Source of the DNA: Ruegeria arenilitoris
GTDB taxonomy: Bacteria; Pseudomonadota; Alphaproteobacteria; Rhodobacterales; Rhodobacteraceae
DNA: 64,000 bases
Assembly: GCF_042675705.1 (NCBI RefSeq)
Contig: NZ_JBHTJJ010000012.1
Strand: one strand, 5' to 3'
Shown here: positions 57,965 to 64,000 of the stretch, piece after piece
Layout of the letters: each line of letters starts with the position of its first letter
Numbering within the stretch: the first letter of the stretch is position 1
Program-made: the position numbers and the translations under genes
Notes under the pieces: generated by a model
Seen by the model: the letters and a program-made list of their open reading frames with translations, nothing else
What the model was told of the DNA's origin: nothing
Databases searched by the model: none

Positions 57965-59269
57965 CTAGCCAAGGACCGAAAAACTGCTCTCGGCGTTGAT
58001 CGGGCGCCTGCGGGAGTAAAAGCCCGCGTCGATGGTGCGTTTGATATGGGGCAGCTCGAATTGCAGGGGTTGGGCATCGTGATCCGCCCCGCCCTCACAA
58101 TACTCGACCAGCGCGGCCATCATCTTGCCCGCGATCGGCGCGTTCTTGTACTGGTTCCCGCTGGTGCCGCAGGCCATGTAGAAGCCCGGCAAGCTGGATT
58201 TGTCATAGATCGGGATCCAGTCGGTCGAGGCGTCGTACAGATCGACCACTCCGCGCGTTCTGGACGGAATGCCCAGACTGGGAACGCGCTGCGCATAGCG
58301 CATGGCCTGCGTCGTCCACTGGTCGGTGAAATCGTGGTTGTAATGGACATCGTTCTCGCACCACTGATGCGGGTCGCATTCCGGATCCTCGGATCCTATC
58401 AGGATGTGGTTGCCATGTTCGGGCCGGCAGTAACAGGCGATATCGCTGTCCGACACGATGGTTCCCTGACGCTCGAAATCAAATCCTTCGGGCGCCGGAA
58501 CATGCACCACCTCCTGCCGCAGCGGGCGGGTTTCGATGGTCATGTCGTCCAGCACCCCGGCCATGCGGTTGATGATCGACGATCCCGGCCCTGCCACGTT
58601 GATCACCACCGGCGCGTGAATCTCTTCGCCCGAGGCCAGCCGGACGCCTTTGAACTTGCCACCTTCCTGCAAGATTTCGACGACCTCGACCCCGGTCCGC
58701 ACCTGCGCACCGCGCTGCGTCGCCGCCTGCATCAGGTTCTGCGCTGACAGGGCCGGATCGGTGACATAGCCAGCCTTGGGCCAGAACACCGCCCCCTGCA
58801 TCTTGCTGCCATTGGGCTGACCAAAGGCTGGGTCGTCCATCCGTTTGGCCGGGGCGAAACTGTCCAGAGAATAGATCGGCAGGCGGTCGAGAATCTGTTC
58901 GGCCGACCATTCCTCAAACGGGCAATCCAACTCGGCGCTGTATTTCTTGTGTTTTTCCAAGTGGCCGTTGGCCTCGGTCTTCATGACCAGGCACCCGGTC
59001 TCGCGGAACTGCGCCAGATCGGCCCCGTCGGGCAGGCCCAGATAGTCGGCCCAGTCGCGCCAGTAATGATAGCCCTCCCACGCAAAGGCTGTGCCGTCGA
59101 AGGTGGAATAGTGCATCCGGATGATCGCGCAGGACCCGGCGGTCGAACCGTGCCCCACCTGCGCGTTGCGGTCCAGCGACAGGGTCTTCCAGCCGGCCTT
59201 GGCCAACTCGAACGCGATGGCCGCGCCGATCACGCCGGTTCCGATGATGATTGCGTCAGGCTGGCTCAT
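57965..59269 (-). CDS. FAD-dependent amine oxidoreductase (DAO / sarcosine-oxidase-beta-like)
   Basis: A 434-residue D-amino-acid-oxidase-fold enzyme. The FAD motif IIIGTGVIGAAIAFELAKAG is at residues 6-25. The substrate-domain region includes RMHYSTFDGTAFAWEGY, and the C-terminal FAD loop is YMACGTSGNQYKNAPIAG. It resembles the beta subunit of sarcosine oxidase and related secondary/tertiary amine oxidoreductases. GGAGG before the ATG fixes the start; the gene overlaps the end of tetR by 14 bases. It is the last gene of the operon starting at 63890 and probably acts on a further demethylation product. Confidence 0.88.
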   Translation of the reverse strand: MSQPDAIIIGTGVIGAAIAFELAKAGWKTLSLDRNAQVGHGSTAGSCAIIRMHYSTFDGTAFAWEGYHYWRDWADYLGLPDGADLAQFRETGCLVMKTEANGHLEKHKKYSAELDCPFEEWSAEQILDRLPIYSLDSFAPAKRMDDPAFGQPNGSKMQGAVFWPKAGYVTDPALSAQNLMQAATQRGAQVRTGVEVVEILQEGGKFKGVRLASGEEIHAPVVINVAGPGSSIINRMAGVLDDMTIETRPLRQEVVHVPAPEGFDFERQGTIVSDSDIACYCRPEHGNHILIGSEDPECDPHQWCENDVHYNHDFTDQWTTQAMRYAQRVPSLGIPSRTRGVVDLYDASTDWIPIYDKSSLPGFYMACGTSGNQYKNAPIAGKMMAALVEYCEGGADHDAQPLQFELPHIKRTIDAGFYSRRRPINAESSFSVLG

Positions 59270-59942
59270 GGCTTGATCCTCCCTCCCAGCAGCGCTTGGC
59301 ATAGGCGCTGAATTCCTCGATTTCCTCGGGCCGCGGTTCGACCCCGGTAAAGACGTACAAGTAATGCGGCACCAGCAACAGGCGCGTCGCCAACGGCTCG
59401 TTCAACTGCGCCAGATCATAGCCGATCTGCATGTAGTACAGCACCCGCGCGCGGGTTTCAGCCTCGACCGCCTCATAACCAAAGCGCGCGAACATGGCGC
59501 GCAGCGCGGCCAGGCGGCGCGCGTCGGACTGGTCCAGCATCCGCCGCACCTTGCCCGACCGCCGCGCCCAGTCGCGCACTGCAAAGTCCAGCGCCGTGTC
59601 GAACAAGGCGGTGTTGACCACGCAGCGATGCACGTTGCAGACGGCGGCGGTGATGGTCTCGGCCGGGGCCTCGGCCTGCGCGATCAGGGCGGCGGTGTTG
59701 GTGGCCTGCCAGCGATCCAGCAGCGCATCCAGCAGCTGCTGCCGGGATTTGAAATACCAGTAGAACGAGGACCGCGACACCGCCATGCGGTCGGCCAGGT
59801 TCAGAACCTTGACCTGCTCGACCCCATCCGAGATCAGCACATCCATCGCCACGTTCAACCAGTCATCGCGCGTGACCTTGACATTGCCGACAAGCGGCTC
59901 GGCCTTGGGGTCGTCACGATGCAGGATGGGTTTGCTGTTCAT
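59256..59942 (-). CDS. TetR-family regulator within the amine operon
   Basis: A 228-residue TetR-type regulator. The helix-turn-helix is NLADRMAVSRSSFYWYFKSRQQLLDAL near residues 48-74; the rest is a ligand-binding helical domain. A basic/acidic N-terminal tail precedes it. The ATG follows the mttB-like stop after one base (TGAGATG), with GGAG upstream, and its end overlaps the FAD enzyme by 14 bases. Being inside the operon suggests autoregulation. The 38-base dyad at 63929-63966 is the best candidate operator. Confidence 0.88.
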   Translation of the reverse strand: MNSKPILHRDDPKAEPLVGNVKVTRDDWLNVAMDVLISDGVEQVKVLNLADRMAVSRSSFYWYFKSRQQLLDALLDRWQATNTAALIAQAEAPAETITAAVCNVHRCVVNTALFDTALDFAVRDWARRSGKVRRMLDQSDARRLAALRAMFARFGYEAVEAETRARVLYYMQIGYDLAQLNEPLATRLLLVPHYLYVFTGVEPRPEEIEEFSAYAKRCWEGGSSHEPA

Positions 59943-59943
59943 C

Positions 59944-61485
59944 TCAACTCTCCGGCGGCGCGCCGCCCTCGGCGGTTCGGCGGGCGATGAAGTCGCGCAT
60001 GGCGTCCAGCCCCGGCTGGGCCTGCGCAGGTGGTTCGAAATTGTTCAGAATGTCACGCCAAACCGCAGTGGCCCGGTGGTTCGCATCGACCGATCCGCGT
60101 TCGGTCCAGGTGCCGAAGTTGGCATAGTCATGCAGGTGCGGTTCGTAGAATTCGGTGGTGTAGCGCTCCATCGTCTGGCTGGTGGCAAAGAAATGGCCGC
60201 CAGGCTCGACCTCGCGCAAGGCAGTGTCAAAGCCGATCTCGGCCTGACCGGCCTGAGCCCCTGCGCACAGCTCGGCCACCATGCTCAGCACCTCGGCGTC
60301 GCAGACCAGCTTTTCGAAGGACACGGTCAGGCCGCCCTCGAGCCACCCGGCCGAATGGATGATCACCGTGGCCCCCGCCATCAGGCAGCCCCACAGCCCG
60401 AACTGATTTTCGTTGGCCGCCTGCACGTCATTGGCGTTCGACGCCGACCCGGCCGCCGACCGCCACGGCAGGCCCAGATGCCGCGCCAACTGCCCCGCCG
60501 CCAGCGAGGCCTGGAAATGCGAGGGCGTGCCAAAGGCCGGGGCGCCTGATTTCATGTCCACGTTGCTGGTGAACGTGCCATAGCAGACCGGCGCGCCGGG
60601 TTTTGCCAGTTGGGTCAGGGTCAGGGCGGCCAGCGCCTCGGCATGGGAAAGGGTGATCGCGCCCGCAACGGTGATCGGCGCCATTGCACCCATCAGCGTG
60701 AACGGCGTGACGATCGACATCTGCCCGTGGCGGGCAAAGTCGATCAACCCCTGCGCCATCGGAATGTCCAGCGTGCGCGGGCTGTTGGTGTTGATGATCG
60801 TGTAGCAATGCGGGTGGGCGCGGAACTCGTCATCGGACAGACCGCGCGCGACGGCCAGCATCTGGAAACAGTCCATCACCTGCGGCGTCCCGCGCGAGAA
60901 GAAGAACGGGAACTTGTCGGTCAGCTCCATCTGCGCCTGCGTGGTGAAATAGTGGCGCAGGTAGGTCGGCACGTCCTGCGGCTCGACCTGCGGCGAGATC
61001 ATCTGGAACACGTCGAAATGATGGGTGAGCTTCAGGAACTCGAGGTAATCCTGCCCGCTGGCCGGGCGGCGGCCGCGTTCCAGATCGGTGGCATTGGGCG
61101 CCCCTGCGCCGGGCTGAAAGACAAGGCTCCCCAGTTCCAGCGTGAAATCGCGATGCCGCGCCCCGGCCCGGCAGGCGATGGATTTCGGGGCCGAGGACAC
61201 CGCGGCCTCGACCAGATCGCGGCCGATGAATACCATTTCGCTGTCTTCATCCACCCGCGCGCCCGCGGCGGCAAACAGGCGCCGCGCCTCGGGCAGCAGG
61301 ACCTTGACGCCCAGTTCCTCAAGCGTGCGCAGAGCGGTTTCGTGCATGTCAGCGATCTGGTCGGCGGGAAAGACCTCCATCACTGGAAACGGGTTGCGCA
61401 ACTGGCGATAGTTCACATCACGGCTCGCGGGCGCGGCCTCCGCGCCCCGGCCCCGCCGACGGCGATCCCTGCCCCGCGCCGCCAT
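59944..61485 (-). CDS. Trimethylamine-methyltransferase (MttB) family protein, non-pyrrolysine
   Basis: A 513-residue TIM-barrel methyltransferase of the MttB superfamily. The frame has no internal TAG, so it is a non-pyrrolysine member, like the glycine-betaine methyltransferase MtgB and relatives acting on quaternary amines. The segment RSAAGSASNANDVQAANENQFG and the IIHSAGWLEGGLTVSFEKLVCDAEVLSM region are family features. An arginine-rich tail (MAARGRDRRRRGRGAEA) begins the protein. These enzymes transfer a methyl group to a corrinoid protein; none is encoded in this operon. The start follows the DMGDH stop by two bases. Confidence 0.9.
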   Translation of the reverse strand: MAARGRDRRRRGRGAEAAPASRDVNYRQLRNPFPVMEVFPADQIADMHETALRTLEELGVKVLLPEARRLFAAAGARVDEDSEMVFIGRDLVEAAVSSAPKSIACRAGARHRDFTLELGSLVFQPGAGAPNATDLERGRRPASGQDYLEFLKLTHHFDVFQMISPQVEPQDVPTYLRHYFTTQAQMELTDKFPFFFSRGTPQVMDCFQMLAVARGLSDDEFRAHPHCYTIINTNSPRTLDIPMAQGLIDFARHGQMSIVTPFTLMGAMAPITVAGAITLSHAEALAALTLTQLAKPGAPVCYGTFTSNVDMKSGAPAFGTPSHFQASLAAGQLARHLGLPWRSAAGSASNANDVQAANENQFGLWGCLMAGATVIIHSAGWLEGGLTVSFEKLVCDAEVLSMVAELCAGAQAGQAEIGFDTALREVEPGGHFFATSQTMERYTTEFYEPHLHDYANFGTWTERGSVDANHRATAVWRDILNNFEPPAQAQPGLDAMRDFIARRTAEGGAPPES

Positions 61486-61487
61486 GA

Positions 61488-63890
61488 TCAGCCCCGCATC
61501 GCCTTGCCCTCAGGGTCATAGGGCGACGGCGCGATCACCCGCGCGGGCCGCTCCACCCCAACCACGTGCACCGACAGTTCGGTGCCCGGCTGCGCCTTGT
61601 CGCGGTCCACCAGCGCCATGGCCAGCGACTTGCCGATGTAATGGCCATACCCGCCCGAGGTCACGAAACCCACGCGCTGGTCGCCCGCCCAGACCGGTTC
61701 GTACCCGCTGGAATCCGCATCCAGCGCGTCCACCTCGAGCGTCACCTGAACCTGTGCCGGGCCGTTGCCCTCACGCTCGGCCAGTGCCGCTTCCTTGCCG
61801 ATGAAATCCTTGCTCCAGTCGATCCAGCGGTCCATGCCGGTCATGCCGGGGGTGTAGGCCTGGGTGAACTCGGCCGACCAGATGCCAAAGCTTTTTTCAA
61901 GCCGCGTGGACAGCATCGCGTTGAAGCCGCATTCGCGGATACCTTCGCTGGCCCCGGCCTCGAGCAGCGCGCGGCGCAGGGCGATGTGGTCGCCATAGCG
62001 ACAGTTGATCTCATAACCTTTCTCGCCGGTGACCGACATGCGGGCCACGCGGGCGCGCACGAGGCCGATGTCATAGTCACCGCAACCCATGAATTTCAGG
62101 GTTGAAATGTCCTGCTCGGCCAGCTTCTCGACCACCGCCTGCGATTTCGGGCCGACCACGGCAAAGCCGCAGACCTCCTCGCCCAGGTCGCGTACGGTGC
62201 CCCCGTCGATCCTGTGATCGTCGAACCAGCGCATGTGCCAGGCCCGCAGGTAATAGCTGCCCATGATCCACCAGGTGCCGTCTCCCCAGTTCAGAACCGT
62301 CAGGTCGCCCTTGAGCCGCCCGTTCTCGCCCAGCATCGGCGCCAGTTTCGCGCGGCCCGGTCCCGGCAATTTCGAGGCCATCACCTTGTTAAGCCAGATT
62401 TCCGCATTCGGCCCCGAAACTTCGAACCGCGAGAACCCGGTGATGTCCATCAGGCCCACGCCTTCGCGGATGGTGCGGCATTCCTCGGCCACGATGTCGA
62501 AGGCGTTCGAGCGTTTGAGCGTCGGCGTTTCCTCGAACCCCTTGGGCGCGAAATAGAGCGGCACCTCGAGATCCCAACTGACGCCCCATTTGCAACCCGC
62601 TTCGGTCATCGCGTCATGGGCCGGCGACATTTTCAACGGGCGTCCGGCGGGCAGTTGCTCGTTCGGATAGGTCATCACGAAGCGGCGGGAATAGAACTGG
62701 CCGGTGGTTTCGCGGATGTAGCGCTTGTTCCGGGCAAAGTCGCCATAGCGCGCCACGTCCATCGGCCAGGCGTCGGCCTCGGGCTCGCCATGGATCATCC
62801 ATTCGGCCAGCGTCTTGCCAACGCCGCCGCCTTGCAGAAACCCGGCCATCACCGCGCAGGCGGTCCAATAGCCGCGCTTGCCCGGGACCGGACCGACCAG
62901 AGGGTTGCCGTCCGGCGAGAAGGTGAAGGCGCCGTTCACCCATGTCTTGATGCCCGCGTTCTGGATCGCCGGATAACGTTCGAAGCCCAGCATCAGTTCG
63001 TTTTCGATGCGGTCCAGCTGCTCCTGAAACAGCTCCTCGCCATAGTTCCACGGCGCGCCGTCCATGGCCCAGTGCTCGTGATCGACCTCGTAGATGCCGA
63101 CCAGAACACCTTTCTGGTCCTGCCGCATGTAGGTGAAGCCCTCGAGATCCACGGTCATCGGCATCTCGAAATCGGCCGCGGCGACCTCGGGCACCGTGTC
63201 GGTGATCAGGTAATGGTGCTTCAGCGGCGAGACCGGCAGTTCGACCCCCGCCATGCGCCCCACCTGCTTGGCCCAAAGGCCGGCAGCGTTGACCACGTGT
63301 TCGCAGGTGATCGTGCCCCTGTCGGTCACCACCTGCCAGCCATCGGCGGTCTGGATCAGTTCCTCGACCTTGGTTTCCTCATAGTATTCCGCCCCACGCT
63401 TTTTTGCGGCGGTGGCATAGGCCTGCACGGTGCCGGTGGTGTCGATATACCCCTCTCGGTCGGCCCACATCGCGCCCAGAATGCCGTCGGAGGACATGAT
63501 CGGGCAGCGTCTCTGCGCCTCTTCCGGGCTCAGCAATTCGCAATCGTCGATGCCGATGGACTGGAAGATGCGGTAGTTCGCCTGCAGCCACTCCCACCGT
63601 TCGGGGGTTCCGGCCAGCGTCAGACCACCGGTCATGTGCAGGCCGATATTCTGGCCCGATTCCTTCTCGATCTCGCTCAGCAGGTCGATCGTGTAGGCCT
63701 GCAGCGCCGCCATGTTCGGATCGGCGTTCAGCGCGTGGATGCCACCCGCCGCGTGCCATGACGACCCCGAGGCCAGACGCCGGCGTTCCAGCATGACCGC
63801 ATCCGACCAGCCGAACTTGGCCAGATGATACAGAACCGAGGCGCCGACGACGCCGCCCCCGATGACCACAACGCGATACTGCGACTTCAT
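61488..63890 (-). CDS. Two-domain dimethylglycine/sarcosine-dehydrogenase-like protein (FAD + GcvT)
   Basis: An 800-residue enzyme. Residues about 1-380 are a DAO-type FAD domain (VVVIGGGVVGASVLYHL; SSWHAAGGIHAL, where the His matches the covalent-FAD histidine of DMGDH). About 400-800 is an aminomethyltransferase (GcvT) folate domain (GLMDITGFSRFEVSGPNA; SVTGEKGYEINC; KDFIGKEAALAE). It probably oxidises an N-methylamine and transfers the one-carbon unit to tetrahydrofolate. GGGGAGG precedes the ATG. It is the first gene of the operon, 39 bases downstream of the dyad element. Confidence 0.92.
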   Translation of the reverse strand: MKSQYRVVVIGGGVVGASVLYHLAKFGWSDAVMLERRRLASGSSWHAAGGIHALNADPNMAALQAYTIDLLSEIEKESGQNIGLHMTGGLTLAGTPERWEWLQANYRIFQSIGIDDCELLSPEEAQRRCPIMSSDGILGAMWADREGYIDTTGTVQAYATAAKKRGAEYYEETKVEELIQTADGWQVVTDRGTITCEHVVNAAGLWAKQVGRMAGVELPVSPLKHHYLITDTVPEVAAADFEMPMTVDLEGFTYMRQDQKGVLVGIYEVDHEHWAMDGAPWNYGEELFQEQLDRIENELMLGFERYPAIQNAGIKTWVNGAFTFSPDGNPLVGPVPGKRGYWTACAVMAGFLQGGGVGKTLAEWMIHGEPEADAWPMDVARYGDFARNKRYIRETTGQFYSRRFVMTYPNEQLPAGRPLKMSPAHDAMTEAGCKWGVSWDLEVPLYFAPKGFEETPTLKRSNAFDIVAEECRTIREGVGLMDITGFSRFEVSGPNAEIWLNKVMASKLPGPGRAKLAPMLGENGRLKGDLTVLNWGDGTWWIMGSYYLRAWHMRWFDDHRIDGGTVRDLGEEVCGFAVVGPKSQAVVEKLAEQDISTLKFMGCGDYDIGLVRARVARMSVTGEKGYEINCRYGDHIALRRALLEAGASEGIRECGFNAMLSTRLEKSFGIWSAEFTQAYTPGMTGMDRWIDWSKDFIGKEAALAEREGNGPAQVQVTLEVDALDADSSGYEPVWAGDQRVGFVTSGGYGHYIGKSLAMALVDRDKAQPGTELSVHVVGVERPARVIAPSPYDPEGKAMRG

Positions 63891-63928
63891 CCCGACCTCC
63901 CCTGGACGATTCCCAAAGGACGCTAGGG

Positions 63929-63966
63929 GCACTGTTCACTTCTGTCTAGACATTTCTGTACAGTGC
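63929..63966. promoter_or_regulatory. 38-base dyad, candidate operator of the amine operon
   Basis: The outer arms GCACTGT (63929-63935) and ACAGTGC (63960-63966) and the central palindrome TGTCTAGACA (63943-63952) share exactly the same centre, between 63947 and 63948. Of 19 base pairs across the whole dyad, 14 are symmetric. It lies 39 bases before the first gene of the amine operon, which encodes a TetR regulator. Positions 63967-64000 hold nothing I can identify. Confidence 0.6.
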
Positions 63967-64000
63967 TGTCAGGCGCTGGCGCTGGGCCGCGCCTGCACGC

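Noticed and set aside
59944..61485. In-frame amber codon for pyrrolysine in the MttB-family gene
   Set aside because: The frame has no internal TAG, so the protein is a non-pyrrolysine member.
62214..63761. 515-codon plus-strand frame
   Set aside because: Antisense to the FAD-GcvT dehydrogenase; no ribosome site or family.
1..64000. tRNA, rRNA, CRISPR array, insertion sequence, integrase or phage genes
   Set aside because: None of the reading frames or intergenic stretches shows cloverleaf sequence, repeat-spacer pattern, transposase or phage domains.

Overview
The window looks like chromosomal DNA of a marine Roseobacter-clade alphaproteobacterium (Rhodobacterales, Ruegeria-like). The reasons are high GC content, a SAM/SAH riboswitch in front of metK (a class I know only from Rhodobacterales), an irr/fabA-fabB-fabI block, a DUF6525 protein and a conserved aroA-cmk ... 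rpsA-ihfB-lapA-trpF-trpB neighbourhood. The assignment is inferred from gene content alone; no database was searched. I saw no tRNA, rRNA, CRISPR array, insertion sequence or prophage, and no gap between genes exceeds about 280 bases.

Layout, 1-20 kb: the end of slyX; two small secreted proteins; a thioesterase/cyclase pair; a two-subunit NAD-type formate dehydrogenase with an upstream LysR gene; ychF; a PagL-like outer-membrane protein; trpA; an FMN alpha-hydroxyacid dehydrogenase; rplY-pth; a serine hydrolase and a DUF2237 protein. Then, on the minus strand, an ihfB-lapA-trpF-(small protein)-trpB unit and rpsA.

20-41 kb: an accessory insert carrying a flavin-dependent tryptophan-halogenase homologue separates rpsA from cmk-aroA. 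It is followed by trmB, the riboswitch-controlled metK, and an RNA/envelope block (lnt, corC-like, ybeY, phoH, miaB) interrupted by a beta-barrel protein. Next come a phytanoyl-CoA-dioxygenase-like gene facing a LysR gene, irr, and the unsaturated fatty-acid genes fabA-fabB-fabI.

41-57 kb: catabolic and accessory genes. These are a tightly packed haloacid dehalogenase / alpha-beta hydrolase / serine-threonine dehydratase / enol-lactonase / esterase run, an MFS exporter, a zinc alcohol dehydrogenase with an enolase-superfamily protein, an ArsR repressor with the cysteine spacing of persulfide sensors (SqrR/BigR), a large ABC-exporter-like protein whose nucleotide motifs are all degraded and which ends in a cyclic-nucleotide-binding domain, and an Lrp regulator facing a fused indolepyruvate ferredoxin oxidoreductase.

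57-64 kb: the most coherent possible new system. It is a four-gene minus-strand operon (two-domain dimethylglycine/sarcosine-dehydrogenase-like enzyme, non-pyrrolysine MttB-family methyltransferase, TetR regulator, FAD amine oxidoreductase) with coupled or overlapping junctions. A 38-base two-fold symmetric element lies just upstream of its first gene. It probably degrades an N-methylated amine, but no corrinoid protein is visible in the operon.
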